Below are positions 1 to 12,770 of a stretch of 64,000 nt of DNA, in pieces. The stretch comes from Aplysia californica. Its lineage: Eukaryota > Mollusca > Gastropoda > Aplysiida > Aplysiidae. The notes under the pieces are model-generated. The model had not been told where the DNA came from, did not search any database, and saw only the letters and a program-made list of their open reading frames with translations. The stretch covers positions 3,731,985-3,795,984 of the forward strand of contig NW_004797271.1 in the NCBI RefSeq assembly GCF_000002075.1. The letters are read 5' to 3'. The position numbers and the translations under genes were made by a program. The stretch's first letter is position 1. Each line of letters starts with the position of its first letter.

Positions 1-40
<40 letters not shown>

Positions 41-52
41 GTATCATCATCA

Positions 53-84
<32 letters not shown>

Positions 85-110
85 GTTATTATTATTATTA
101 TTATCAGTAT
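1..110. repeat. (ATC)n / (ATT)n microsatellite
   Basis: ATC repeats run from 1 to about 55 and pass into ATT repeats to about 105. The array probably extends left of the window. Confidence 0.95.
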
Positions 111-476
111 CCTTGTCACATTATTATTACTATTACTGTTATGATCATCATCACTGATATCATCGTCATCATTACTGTTTTTCTTGCTGTCATTTTTGTT
201 CTTCATGAACTAAGTAGAACTTACTGCTTTGCGTTTAGGGTAGTGTATAGCCTACTTACTTAACAAATATTGTTATTCTGCTTGACATTGTGTCTTGCTA
301 TTTATTTGATTCTGTGATGACGATTTGAGATCATGCATTGTCCCTGCTATTCTCACTATGTTTTCTTATGGGTTTTGTAAGTATGAACATGTGATCAATT
401 ACATTTAAACTCCAATGAGCCCGTATGCCTGTGTATAACGGATGGGTGGACAGATGAATGTGGGTATGTACACGAT

Positions 477-477
<1 letters not shown>

Positions 478-521
<44 letters not shown>

Positions 522-538
522 GTGTGTGTTTGTGTGTG
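478..538. repeat. (TG)n microsatellite
   Basis: Interrupted TG dinucleotides, 478 to about 538. Cys/Val-rich and Thr/His-rich reading frames across it are artefacts. Confidence 0.95.
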
Positions 539-2365
539 TCTGTATGCGCGTGCGCCTGATCTTCTTGTTAATGTTAATAGATTGCTGTGCATCTTTTTTT
601 TTTCAACAATTCACCCCTCATCTGCGGTCCTCCTCGGCGTCATGTCTTACGTGAACAATGCTCTGGCGTCACTTCCAGTTCCTCTACACGTCGCTCATTT
701 TGGTCTTGGCCTCTGAAGAGAAGTCATTGTTTGGGAAATGCGTCATAATAATTCCTACAATGACTCCATTGATAATTATCACCCGAACTAAATGCAACGA
801 TAAAGAAATCAACAAACCAGCTGTAAATATGTATTTGAAAGAACACGCAAATGACGACGTGGTGTCACTAAAATAGATTAGGACCGTCATCTTTTTGTTG
901 ATTTTTTAAAAACTGTTTCGGGGTCCAATAACTTCTGTTTTGGATAAGCCACATTCTGGTTTTGGTATAGCGGTGAGTTCTTCTGTGGTGTTAGCAGACT
1001 CCACGATCTCTTGTCCGCGTTTTAGCTATAATTCCAAGTCGCGTTCTTTTTTGTTTTGTTTTGAGTGAAGAGAAGCACAACGTCATGATACCGGCATTTG
1101 GTGAAGGTGAAAAGTGAGATGGGCATCGAAAAAAAAACAGTGGGAATTAAAAGAAAAAGGTCCTAGCCTACTACTACAAGTATCGACCTACATGCAGCCG
1201 CGTTCTTTGCGAAGTCACGAGGAAAACGTTAGTTATAAATTACTTTGGTGAAGAAGGTTACACCGGACTAACTATTGAAGGGGGGGGGGGTCGTATCATT
1301 TTTACGTTAATGTGGCCAAAAGAGGAATGTTCCTGCCCTATGTCAACAGTATAAAAATTTCTATAGTTACCAAATGAAAATGTTGAATTTCAGTAACGTT
1401 TCATTTTGTATGTGTATCTTGTGTTCCCCATTAGACCCACACAGCGTGTTTCCTGTTAAATACGTCCTCTTTGATGTTCATATTATATGGACGACATAGC
1501 CCGAGAAATAAGAATTGTTTCATTTCACTGTAGTTCTCGAAATGGGGAGGGGAGGATGGATATGAAGTTCCTTGTTCAATGAAAAGTTTACTCCCCTTTA
1601 TCAGATTATACAGAAGCCATTACGCGCGGCCAAGTATTTCTTGATACCACTTTATCAGACAATCAGACTTATAGCCAGGCAGCTCCGCAGAACAATGAGT
1701 TACGATATGTAACATAACCACAATGTTTTGATAAAAATCACAAGCACAATATTATTATTATGATAAGATCATCGGGTTCTCTGTGGTTTGCACTTGGCAT
1801 AGTGAGAAAAAATGGTAAGTGCTTGCCAAAATTTGTACGTAGCCTGTGGCAGTTAAAAGAATGGTCTGTGTGTGTGCTCGTTGGGGTCATCATACTTGTG
1901 TAAATAGAACGAGCTATATGAACGTTGAGGGGTTGCGCTTTTTATTTGTACGTGTGTAAAAATATATATCGTATATGTAATGGTAACAAGAATATATTGA
2001 GTGAATAAATTGTTATATTGTTTGTACAAAGCATAATTAGCGGTTTTTTTTGCTTTCTTTTTTAAAGCCATATTTACAATACTCCGACCTAAGCCCCTAC
2101 CTCCATCTCGTCCTCATGAGCATTTCTTCATGTTCCCAAAACTTAGTTTTATCAACTTGTGACTCGCTCTTACTTAGCTGGGAAGATAATATGTAATCAA
2201 AACAGAAACAACAACAAAAACATGGGCTGCGTGAGGAAGTTTAAAGAAAATGTCTACAACGCTTACCTTATAATGGAGAGAAATGTTGGCTCCATATATA
2301 ACAGAACATGAGAGGTTTCCGTGGAAGTAAAGACCTTTTTCAACTTTTGACTTTACACGTACATA

Positions 2366-3687
2366 CGAGGGGCATACCAAAAGTTTTTACCTGACCATGA
2401 AGGAATAAAGGTAGAAAGCTGAAATGTGGTACTAACCTTAATCTTTCTCTATGTAGTCGCCTCCCACAGTTATACATTTTTGCCATCGGTGTATGACCTT
2501 GAAAAGGACTTGAGAATAGAAGACCCTCTCTTTGTCAGAAAACCAGCCCTCTGCTGCTTCTTTGACCTCTTCAACACTTTCAAAAAGTCTTACTTTTAAA
2601 TGTTTTTTTCAGTTTAGGTAATAAAAAACAGTTGGACGGGGCTAAATTTGGACAATAGGGTGGGTGGGGCAAAATTTTATAGCTACTTTCTCGCGCAGTT
2701 TCTCCAGCTTTTCTTGAAGTGTGTGCTGGCGTGTTGTCGTTAAGCAGCAAAATGCCTTTTCGGAACTTTCCTCTGTGTTTTTCTTTTATAGCCTCTCATC
2801 ATTTTTTTAGCTGGCTAGAATAATGGTCTCTGGTAATCGTGTGTCCATTTCCAAGATAGTCTGTCATAATCACTCCTTTTTGGTCCCAAAAATACTGATA
2901 GCATCACTTTTCCACCTGATGGCTGCGCCTTTGCCTTCTTTGGTGTTGGAGACGAGGGCGATTTCCATTGCATTGAAGCAATTTTTGACTCAGGATCGTA
3001 GTGGTAGACCCATGTCTCATACATGATTACAAGTCTTTCCACACAAAAAAACATGTAGTTTCATCATTTTCATTCAGACCAAGCAATTCTTGACAACAAT
3101 CCACACGTTGCACTTTTTGAGGAGTCAACAAACGTGGGACCCATCTCGCCGAAACCTTGGTCAGATTCAAATGTTCATTTAAGATTCATTCAACTGATCC
3201 AATGCTAAGCCTAGTTTCTTTGCTAAAATGTCCAACTGTCACCCGCCTATCAGACAATACAAGTGTCGTGATTTTCAACACCTTCTCTTCTGTTGTTTCG
3301 GTCAATGGGCGACCATCACGATGGTCATCTCCAATGTCCATGAATCATCATTTGAATTTTTTTACCCCAAAATTTTATCACAACATAGGATGGGCAATCA
3401 GATCCACTTACGGCATGCCTCTCCGTAAAAATATACTGTGGTTGCTTGCCTTGCAAGAACAAAAGCTGCATTACAGCCCTGTGCTCAATTTTCTCCATTT
3501 TTATGCTGAAACTGGAGAACAACATACCTCCTTTCACTTACAGTGCGCTGGTGTTAAAACCAGTAATAGGAAACTCCCAAAAATTTACACGCATTCCCAA
3601 AAGATAATTGTTGGCTTTCAGCCCAAATTTCAGCATTCTAGCTCTATTCCTTCATGGTCATTTTAAAAAATTGTGGCATGTCCCTCG
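2366..3687 (-). mobile_element. Degenerate mariner-type DNA transposon with intact TIRs
   Basis: A 1,322-bp element flanked by TA at 2364-2365 and 3688-3689. The left end CGAGGGGCATACCAAAAGT and the complement of the right end CGAGGGACATGCCACAATT are alike, and similarity resumes at GACCATGAAGGAATA (2392-2406) and its complement near 3650. The minus strand encodes transposase pieces: MEKIEHRAVMQLLFLQGK (HTH domain, within 3325-3537), TWVYHYDPESKIASMQWKSP and KKAKAQPSGGKVMLSVF (core, within 2815-3054), and LKVRLFESVEEVKEAAEGWF plus HRWQKCITVGGDYIEK (C-terminus, near 2440-2610). These match mariner/SETMAR-type transposases. The frames are broken by stops and frame changes, so it is not autonomous. 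Confidence 0.92.
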
Positions 3688-3730
3688 TAAATGTCCAAAC
3701 ATGCATACAGACACACACGGGCGTGCACAC

Positions 3731-3735
3731 ACAAA

Positions 3736-3784
<49 letters not shown>

Positions 3785-3788
3785 GCAC

Positions 3789-3841
<53 letters not shown>

Positions 3842-3845
3842 TACA
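3731..3845. repeat. (CA)n microsatellite
   Basis: About 115 bp of CA repeats with a few CACG interruptions, about 40 bp right of the mariner end. Confidence 0.95.
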
Positions 3846-5144
3846 CATGCGTGGGCGCACACTTCAGTGTTTAGTAGAAAAAAAACTGCTGTTTCAATAC
3901 GTATAATTACTTCCAACTTATGTTAAACAAAACTCAAAACTGAGAAACCTTTCAAATGTGAAAACTGCGTTGAGATCAATGAAATGAGACCGTCTGTGTG
4001 GAAGATCACTGAAAAAGCTGTGATTACAAGATAAGCTGCGATGTAACAACAGCTCTTTGGGTCATTTTAATTCCGAGACAAAATCTCCTCCCTCACCCTC
4101 ACCCAACCGCACCCCACCTTCTCCCACCCAATGACATTCCAACATTCCAACGCATGACTATTATTTTCCCGTCGCAATACACGGGTAACATACCGTAGCA
4201 CAAAATGAGCAGACGCATCTCCAACTTTGCAAGATGATGGCGCCAGTTAGCGATAGCTTTCCTCTCCTCCAATTACATGCCTTGGGTGTCCAATCATGCC
4301 GTTACTGACCACTGGCCACACCATTAGCAGTCTAATTTGTACATGACTCCAGACTCGCACGAGCAGCGCTCGCGACCGCCATGTGGTCAATATTTGTAAA
4401 TATTTCCCCACCAGCCGGAAAGCTGTGTTTACCTGAGGGACGCCTGCTATGCGTGAACCCTTTGCCTACCAAAAGGGATTTTACTGAACGTCTCTCGTTT
4501 ACTCCCTTTTGTTGAGTAAAAACAGATGGAGAATTACAAGCCCTCCGTGGTTTGTTTGACATGTATGTCTAGAAATATAGCGGAAAGCGGCGACTTTTAT
4601 AAATCCGATTTACAGCATTGTATATGCAGAAGAGTGAGAACATGGTGTGATAGGATGATAAAGAATATTTGTTAGGAAGACACTCGAAAGACTTGATTCT
4701 CCCCTGCGGGTATTGTGTGAGCAGGCAGTTCGCCTCCCTGCGATGCGGCAGTGTTTATTTCTTCGAAGGAGCTCTCTATCTTTATGCGGCTTCTGGTACA
4801 CGAAAAAAATAATCCTTGTTCTGCTCTGTTCTGAAATTGTTTAAGCTAAAAGTGAGTCTAGGCCAGTCCATACACATAGAGGTCTGAAAATAGATGTGAG
4901 CTTCACGAATTGGCGAGGGAGAGCATCCAAGATGCAGAGAGAGAACGAACAAGAATACGTTTACGGGACTGCCAGTTGTTGAAGCTGAACGCCCCACTGG
5001 AATCGTCATAAATCATGTTTAAGGTTGGGTACTTGTCACCCCTACAGAGAGAATAGAAAGGGAAAACAAGTACATGGTTTACTTATTCCTGTGGGAAACC
5101 TTGGTTGCAAGGGTATATTGTTTAATATGTATATTATTTAAAAC

Positions 5145-5145
<1 letters not shown>

Positions 5146-5200
<55 letters not shown>

Positions 5201-5230
5201 CGGTGGTGGTGGTGGTGGTGGTGGTGGTAG
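5146..5230. repeat. (TAG)n / (GTG)n microsatellite
   Basis: TAG repeats (5146-5197) then GTG repeats (to about 5229). The TA-flanked element at 5233-6043 interrupts the array; TAGTAGTAATGATGATAG resumes at 6044. Confidence 0.95.
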
Positions 5231-5232
5231 TA

Positions 5233-6043
5233 CAGTCCATGCCGGCTTTAAGCACGGTCATCGGGAGAAAGCTTAAGCGTGCTTAAAGCCGAAGCGTGCT
5301 TAAGTGCGAAGTAGACATAATCCAGAGATTTTCATGTAGAAAATTCCCCGTGCTATTTCCCTTTGTTTGTAAGTAGGCCTATAGCGGTCCCGCAAAAGTG
5401 TGCACTGTTATTTAGACACCCGCCATGGTAGTTTTTGTTCGCTTGTTTGTTTTTGTTTTGTGGTCGAATAGGGAATGAAAACTTAATTTAGACGGCCAGT
5501 CACGATACAGCACACTAGGCCTACTGTAACACACTGCCTGTGCGTAGGCCTACCATTGCCCGCTGTGCCACTCATACCACCGCCTTCATCCCACTTCGCG
5601 CGTGATACACAATCAGGATTAATGGATAGCGAGGGTCAAAGGTAAAATCTCAGCCAGCCTCCCTTTCTCGTCTCCCCGACTCTTTTTGTATTTTTTTTTG
5701 TCGTGTGTAGCTTTGCCCTAGGCCTAGGCTAGATCCTATGTCCGCGCGCACGGCTGTGTGCATCTCTCTGCCTTCCTCTCCGCCCGTGTGAGTGTGTGTG
5801 TCCATCACTTCTTGCGTTCTTTATTTCTCTTGACACACTCCACTGCTGCGGTGTAAACTGTGTTCGAACTTTGATGGGTCATCATGAAAATATTGACTGT
5901 CTTGTAAATGAAGCGTGCTTGAAGCCGAAGTTACCGTGCTTATAGGCGTGTAATTTATATAGCAAAAATTCGGTAAGAGCCGTTTAGCGTGCTTGAGTCT
6001 GAAACGTGTTTAAGGCCGGCGTGCTTATAGCCGGCACGGACTG
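5233..6043. mobile_element. TA-flanked MITE inserted in a TAG microsatellite
   Basis: The left end CAGTCCATGCCGGCTTTAAG and the complement of the right end CAGTCCGTGCCGGCTATAAG are near-identical. TA lies at 5231-5232 and 6044-6045. Subterminal repeats of GCGTGCTTAAAGCCGAA occur at both ends (5275-5310, 5908-6030). There is no transposase frame in 811 bp. TA duplication and CAGT ends fit the Tc1/mariner/pogo superfamily. Confidence 0.88.
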
Positions 6044-6045
6044 TA

Positions 6046-7425
6046 GTAGTAATGATGATAGCTCGTCCATCAATGTCTGACGATGACCAATACATCCGCA
6101 AAGGAGAATATTTTTAAGCAAAACAAAAGAATTAGAAGAATTAAAGGGTAAAGATGACGTGTGGCTTCTGTCGTGGCCAATGAGACCAGTTCTGGCAGAG
6201 AAAAGTTTGCCACACTTTGGGCATTCAAAAGCTCCACTTCCACTATTACGTACTTTACCAAATAAACACTATCATATCAGTTTCTCAGGTTGTTCACAAT
6301 ACTGCACCTCTTAGTACATCTGCATTTATTTATAACCGTATTGGGTGGCATTGCTTGCGAGCCTGACTTTCCAAATCAATCGAGTATTCGAGCCCATTGG
6401 ATGAGTGGAAATATTTTTTTAAAGACAAAAATGACGGTTCGGATTCCATGCAGATTTAGGTCTCGAACGTCAGCATAGTTGCTCGGTTCAAGAACTACTA
6501 AGCTACAATGGTCTACACACGACACAACTCGACAAGTCGGCGTCTCTTTTTCTCGCGGTAAAACCAGTTAGACATTCACCATTAAATCGTCTTATACATT
6601 CGTATGGTACACCTCAGGGTCGAAGCAGTCCCCCTCTTAAATGATCTAAATTGTATCGATGGGGGCATAAAACATTGGGGGGGGGGGTTAAGTCTGCTGA
6701 ATTTATTCATTTCAACCTAAAAATATGATGCAGCAACCTGTCTTGAAATTTTGAGCTTTGACAAAGGAAAGGGGAGAATGGGGCCATAAAAGACAGGCAA
6801 CACTCCAAAGAAAAGACCACATACGTGTAGTACGTTCGAGTGCTGCTGTCTCGGCGTCTTTGAAAAAGTGAAAATCACACTCGTTTCTCTACAAATCAAA
6901 ATATTCATATTTCAAACTAAGAACGGAAAAAAATTGCTCTACAGCTAGTTCCGTACAGACAAATCTTTGTGTCTCTTTTCAGTTTTCACTTTTTTGTTGT
7001 TCTTTTGTTTTTCCCCAATACTTTTTATTCGCAGATCTTTTTTCTGGTACCCTGACACTACTTGTGCTGTCTTCATAGACGCAACTCTGGAGTCTGAGTG
7101 GTCTGGGCGACATAACAGGGACGGTTTACTGCCTCTCAAAGTGCCCTAAATCTCGTCGTCCGAGAGTCCTTGTCCTCCCCAATATCACTAGCGTCCTACT
7201 GAGAACAGCGCCGGTCCGCGCCTCGGGGGGACGTTCACAAGCCTGGCGCTGTCTCTCCACAACTGGGGGATTCCGCCGCTTCCATTGGACACACGTTCTA
7301 CTTTTAGTTTTAGGATATTGAAATGAGAGCTGGGGACTGGCTCTTATCTTTTCACACTATAGACCTATAGTTGGTTGTTTTTGTTTTGTTTGTTTGTTGT
7401 TGTTATTGTTGTTTTGACAGTGGGG

Positions 7426-7464
<39 letters not shown>

Positions 7465-9099
7465 GTTGTTGTTGTTGTTGTTGTTGTTGTTTGTTTGTTG
7501 TTGTTTTTTCTCAATAAGGAAGGGTCAGTTCACATAGTCAAGCGTTTCTTTCCTTTTTCTTTTTCCCAAACGAGATGATCTAGGTTTTTGTCTCTCACAC
7601 TTCACCAGCAACTTACCGAAACAGGAAAAGAACATGCATTGTCAGTTCTGACTTTTACTAATAGTTTTAGCCTGAGAAACACTGGGTACTTCAACTTGGA
7701 ATACCGCGAAAAACAAAAAGCAAAAGTTAACTTATATTAATTCTTCAGCTTTTTCAAAAAACGTTCCGAATTCATGAAGGATTTTGACATGGATCAAATC
7801 CCAGAATGAAAAGCAAGCGAGTTAGTGACAGAATCTTGAGAAAAAAGCCGAATATAGGAAAGTGAGAATGGGAGTGAAGTACATCCATAGACTAGTATTA
7901 GTATAATAATATCCAAGACAGTGCACTTTGACGTTATTCTGAGTCGCCATGGATTACACCATTTGTTTCTATTTGGAACTAAATGAAGGGCAAGGGGGAA
8001 AAGGTTGCGTTGCACACTCGAATATAACGAGAGTGCCCTTCATTTGCACGCCCATGGTGCGCACCAGCGCAGCGAAGGTTTTGGAGTGACCAGAGAGTAG
8101 CGGCCATGACAGCGCCCAATCTTTCTTTCGTTCTTTCGCTCTTTCTTTCTGAGTGTTGTCCATTCACTGCAGTATAGAGCCCGGTCTAGGATAGTATAAT
8201 AATTCAAGTCCATGAGTACATTAAACTGACTCTCGAGCAGACCAGATTTGGCGTACTGTTGTTGTTGCTGTTTTTTGTTTTGTTTTTCTTAACATAATCG
8301 CTCTTGTATGCTTCACAAGTACAATCATCATAATGAGACAGCAAACTTCTATAACATAACACGCCGATATACCGTTTTAATAACAAGACGCTTAAACGTA
8401 AGCAGACTTGGGTAAAAACTGTTAAAGAAAAAAGTGTTTCAAGCCGGTTATTTATATTTGATAAGCTTCATTTTGCTCCGTGAACACTGAAACCTCCCTC
8501 TTGTTTTTGTTTGTTTTTGGGGGTTTTTTATTTGTGTTGTTTTGAGTAGACTTTCTTTTTTTAGAATTCAAGATCAAATCAACAAAGCGTAGGCCTACAA
8601 AAATTGAAAACGAAAGAAAATAAAAGTTGCAGGTATCCCCAAATTTATACTCCGACAAAAATGAAAGTGTGCTGGTCGCATGAGTAGACAAAAAGGTGTA
8701 CTGAATGGAAACCATGAAAAGGAAAACGATCAAGAAAAAAGACCAGAAAGAAGATAGCAATGGGATATTACTAATATTAGAAAGCGGAAAGGTACAATCT
8801 GGATACTGAGAACAAACAGCCGATACCACAGAGTTGTGGGGATCATTGCTAGAAGGCTACGTCCAACTTCCTACATATTCTATAGCAGTTTTGGAACCTG
8901 ATCTGAGAGAAATCAGATTTTCTCTTCAAACACAACCTAAGATTTCTTCAGTTCGTATGGGACATTTGTAACACAGTTTGCTCGCTTGTGATTCTTCCCA
9001 TTACTTTGCATTCTGTTTCAAAATGACAAATCGCTTGACAACATATACTGAGACCTGGAGTGTAAGAAACAAGGGCAAATTTGATCTATCGATCATACC
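6046..9099. other. No gene seen
   Basis: Apart from the TTG microsatellite and homopolymer runs (e.g. G tract near 6677), I found no spliced frame, repeat match or RNA gene here. Open frames of 60-125 codons look random. Confidence 0.6.
7376..7510. repeat. (TTG)n microsatellite
   Basis: Interrupted TTG/TGTT tract, densest at 7427-7505. Confidence 0.95.
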
Positions 9100-9180
9100 A
9101 TCTCGAATCAGGAATTGAACCTCGTACGTTTGCGTGAAAGGCAAGCACCTGACATCTGACTCGCAGCCCACGCTGCACTG
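9100..9180 (-). repeat. tRNA-derived SINE-like fragment
   Basis: On the minus strand the piece reads a tRNA-like B box (GAGGTTCAATTCC, complement of 9111-9123) with TGGGCTGCGAGTCAGATGTC upstream of it. The acceptor stem is absent, so it is not a functional tRNA. A related fragment may lie at 23655-23700. Confidence 0.5.
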
Positions 9181-10261
9181 ACTTTTTCATCCGTGGTGGT
9201 CACATTGGTTTGGTGTTTAGTAAACACATGTTCACACAAAAAAATGCTAAGCAGTGTCTGTGGAACAGCTTTTATTGAGTGGCCAATCGGATGTGTCCTT
9301 GGACCAAAACCGTCAACCTTCGTCCAAAAACAATGCTCTATAACACGGCACTGACGGGTCATCACAGTATTTTCATCTTGCTTGTTATCCGTCCTGTGTC
9401 TATGTACTAGAATCTCCAAAATTGTCTTTATTTCTTCTTCTACTTTTAATTGTACTCCCCTCCCCCACTTATTATATTTCTCAGTGAGTGTGGAGTCGGA
9501 GCTTTCAGACGGCAAACACACTGGGTTTACAGAGCAGACGTTTTAAACTGAACACGAAAGTGTGGAAGGAGAAGCGCCAAAAATGCCGAGCAAAGAAAGA
9601 GAGAGAGAGATCCTTGAGTGGATCTCCCGCCGTGTTTAAAGCCGTGGGAGGTTTTATCCCCAGCATCTCGCGGCTGGAGTTGCTTGTGACGATATAGATC
9701 TGTGTGTACCCGGAACTCCAGAGAGCAGATGTGTCCGCCGATTCTGTCCGGTGGGAACATCAAACATTTGGAAACTGCCCGACCTACGAAGATCTTTGAA
9801 GGCTGCACGGAAATTTGTCCTGCACTCAGCCCCGGATCACGTGCTTGCCCCGCCCACGGCTCACATCGAAAACCCAGAAGAGACCGTGGTCTCTTAATTT
9901 TCTCTGGGTTTTGTTTTGTTGTGGGGGGGGGGGGGTTTGTTGGGTTTTTTTGTTTTTGTATCAGTTGCTATAAAGTGGCGTCGTGTTTGAGGGCGTTGTC
10001 TACGAGATGCTCGGCCGCGAGCCAAGAGGTTTTTGTCTTTCCACAAATGTCGCAGCTGTTGGAAGAATGAATACATGGGCATTTCTAGTCACTACATTTA
10101 ATCTTTTCTACTTTTTCTGCTTCTGTCGAGCTGACTTTATTTTTCCTTGTTCTGGGGACGAGTCATAGAAGTGGGAGAATTTACTAAGAACTTTTTTGCA
10201 GCGAACTCACCCAGAAATGAAGACAAAACAAAACAGCTCACCACATCATTCGTCAACGTAA

Positions 10262-10360
10262 GTCAGGGCCTGATGCTGTGTCCTTGAGAAAGACATTTAA
10301 CACGAATGTTCCTACTTTCACTTTCAGTCGGGTGGAAAAGAGTACCGAGCTATAGACAGC
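10262..10360 (+). repeat. SINE central-domain fragment
   Basis: GATGCTGTGTCCTTGAGAAA, then GACATTTAACACGA, TTTCACTTTCAGTCGGGTGG and AGAGTACCGAGC follow the same order as a domain at 32690-32800 on the minus strand (TTGTGTCCTTGGGAAAGGCA, CTTTACACAGA, CACTTCACCCACGTGGGAAT, GAGTACCCGG). This is a recurring SINE-like body in marine invertebrate genomes. Confidence 0.65.
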
Positions 10361-10789
10361 GAAAAATCAAGTCAGTTTGCCAGTGTTTGAGCGCTTGATC
10401 GGCAGTTTCCACGTATGCTTCCCGCCGAGAAGCCGAGATGGGGTCTACTGAAGTAAAAATAGTTGTATAGCGCATAAGAGCATGCTGTAGAATATGGATA
10501 TGCGCGTAGTTAATTATAATAAATACATTTTTTTTTTCAAATATTAATATTATCAAATTATTGTTATAAGACCACATGTGTGAACTTTTTATGCGAATAA
10601 GCCAAATGTTTGGCGGTTAAGTGATCAGTTGGGGGGGAACACTTGATTTGAATAATGCATTCATGAGCCTGGACCTTTCATCAATGCAGAATGGATGTTT
10701 GTTGTCCATGGAATCATCAAAATGGCAAATACTGATTCATCTGAGTTGGTTTTCTTTCTGCCCAAAGAAAGGTTTGTTTGTATACTGCT

Positions 10790-11930
10790 TAGGGGTATCG
10801 CCCTGCAGGTGGGGGTCCCATAGCTTCACTATAGGGGAGCAAAGAATACACCTTGTGTGATACTACGAGTCGTAAGAGGCGACTAAAGGTGCAAAGGTCT
10901 AGTCGCCCGAAAAGTGCCAGTTTGCGAAAGGCCAGCTACCCGACCCAGTAAAAAACGGAAAGTTGTAGACACATGAACAAACACGTCTTATTTTTTTTTT
11001 TTTATCTTGAGAGACGAGGGAGCTTCTGTATCAGCTGGAACAATGAAGGACTGCGGACAAAGCCGAAAGGACTCTTTAGACCCGAAACCCTCTGTCGAAC
11101 AAGTCTCTCCAGATTGCGTCGTGAAATGTTCGCACCATGTGTGAAGCAGGAAAGAGTTCTCAAGTGACACAAGAGATGAAGAGATACAGGCTGCACATAC
11201 TTGGAGTCAGCGAAACTCACTGGATATAGTCTGGACTAAAGCAGCTCAGCTCGGAGGAACAAATATTGTATTCTGGGAGGGAAGACAAGCACCATGTGGA
11301 GGGAGTTGGAGTTATTTTGAGGAACAAACGTCACTTAGAGGATGGGAACCACAGGGAGAGAGGATCATCATGGCTTCATTCACTACAAGGAATAAAAGAA
11401 TCAACATGAACATAATTCAGATCTACGCCCAAATAAATGATGCTTCGGATGAAAACAAGGATGCTTTTTACAGCCAGCTCCAGGGGGTCATCGACAAACT
11501 GCCAAGGAAGGATGTCAACATCATAATGGGAGATGCCAATGCCAAGATTGGTCAGGACAACGCAGATTATGAGGGAATAATGGGACAACATGGCTTTGGA
11601 CAAATGAATGAGAACGGTGAGCAATCTACACTTTCAATAGTTTTGTCATTGGAAGCTCTGTTTTTCCCAACAAGAGGATCCATAAGGCTACATGGGTATC
11701 ACCGGATGGAGTGACGGAGAACCAGATCGATCATTTTTGTATATCTCGTATGTTCAGGTGTTCACTGGAAGATGTCACAGTACAGAGTCTAGAGAGGGGC
11801 AGATGTTGGATCGGATCATCATCTGCTGCTAGCAATAAACTCAAGCTTCGTCTCAAAAAGCATGAAGAAACCAGAACAGGAATCAAAAGAACGAAGTTCC
11901 AAGTAAGCTCTTAGATGGACACAAGAAAGA
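10790..11930 (+). mobile_element. RTE-type LINE 5' part (UTR and endonuclease)
   Basis: The plus strand encodes a decayed apurinic-like endonuclease. NVRTMCEAG-like residues (about 11124-11150) are followed by EMKRYRLHILGVSETHW (about 11174-11223), then the open stretch MNIIQIYAQINDASDENKDA to IIMGDANAKIGQDNADYEGI (11370-11625), then WVSPDGVTENQIDHFCIS (about 11690-11745) in another frame, and a SDHHLLLAIN remnant. This matches the endonuclease of RTE/BovB-like LINEs (the part recruited into bovine CFDP2). Several frame changes and stops make it dead. The GTCGTAAGAGGCGACTAAAG stretch at about 10869 is probably its 5' UTR. The reverse transcriptase is missing. Confidence 0.85.
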
Positions 11931-12004
11931 AGAGTTTGAACTGGTCGAATGGGTGAAGACCTTTAAAAATTCCCTCCCAAACAACCAAAGGTCAGAACAC
12001 CCCT

Positions 12005-12066
12005 TTGGGGAATCGAACCAGGATCATCTACTCCGAAGCCCAGCACGATACCAACTGAGCAAAAGG
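12005..12066 (-). repeat. tRNA-derived SINE head
   Basis: The complement reads GCTCAGTTGGTATCGTGC (A-box region, 12043-12060) then GGTTCGATTCC (perfect B box, 12009-12019). It abuts the right end of the LINE fragment. There is no acceptor stem or 3' half pairing, so it is a SINE head rather than a tRNA gene. Confidence 0.65.
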
Positions 12067-12574
12067 TATGCCCCGAAGTGTTGGGTTTTTCTATTACGCT
12101 ACCCCCCCCCCCTCCCCCCTTCCCATTTTTACACTTTAAAAAAAAGAAAAGAATTATCAGGACGAAAATATTGGCTGGCAAAAGTCTTAGAGCCCACAGA
12201 GCGGGTGGTTGGTGGAAAGCGCCACTGGTAGGTTGTACTTCTTTTTGTTTTCCTTCTGTTTCTCTCTATCTATCTTGCTTCTACCCCACACTAAATGGAC
12301 GTTACTGTGTCGATGTGCTTCTCTTGACTCAGTCTCAAAATCAAGCGCACACAGGCAGGTTCGTTTGACCAACAGCACCCGTCCCCAAAGTTTAAGTCAT
12401 CGCCGGCAGTAACGAGAAGAGATACCCTTTAATGTAGCCTATAGCAGGATGTTGTGGCGCAGCTGAGCACGAGCTTGACTAACATAATATAGAAGTTCAG
12501 GGTACAAATCTGACAGTGTCTGACCTTTTTTTTAATTGTTGTTTCAATGCAGGTGCTTTTCATGTCCCCTTCAA

Positions 12575-12770
12575 CAAACTTTAGATCATTTAGGAGGCAG
12601 GCCTCGACCCTACCAGTCAGGGCCGACTCGAGCTGAGGGGGATACAATGTACAACGTCCCGGCAGAAAGGCCGAGATACTCGATAAAAATTATATCCGCA
12701 CGGGAATCGAACTCGGGTCATCTGTGTGCGATGGCGAAGCGCCTAACCACTGCGTCATAGGTGACAACGT
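12575..12770 (-). repeat. tRNA-derived SINE
   Basis: On the minus strand the tRNA-like head is at the right: GACGCAGTGGTTAGGCGCTT (A box, 12737-12756) then GAGTTCGATTCCC (B box, 12702-12714). The body to the left includes GTACAACGTCCCGGCAGAAA (12651-12670) and TTTAGATCATTTAGGAGGCA (12580-12599); the latter recurs near 29822. Confidence 0.75.

Noticed and set aside
395-716. Thr/His- and Cys/Val-rich frames of 60-80 codons
   Set aside because: They are translations of a TG microsatellite.
3157-3666. 169-codon plus-strand frame
   Set aside because: It lies antisense to the mariner transposase remnant, with no homology of its own.
3608-3926. His/Thr-rich frames on both strands
   Set aside because: Translations of the CA microsatellite.
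8452-8829. 125-codon minus-strand frame
   Set aside because: No recognisable domain, unsuitable composition, no splice partners or neighbours; probably random.
12005-12066. Possible tRNA gene
   Set aside because: Good A- and B-box words but no acceptor stem or T-arm/acceptor pairing; better read as a SINE head.
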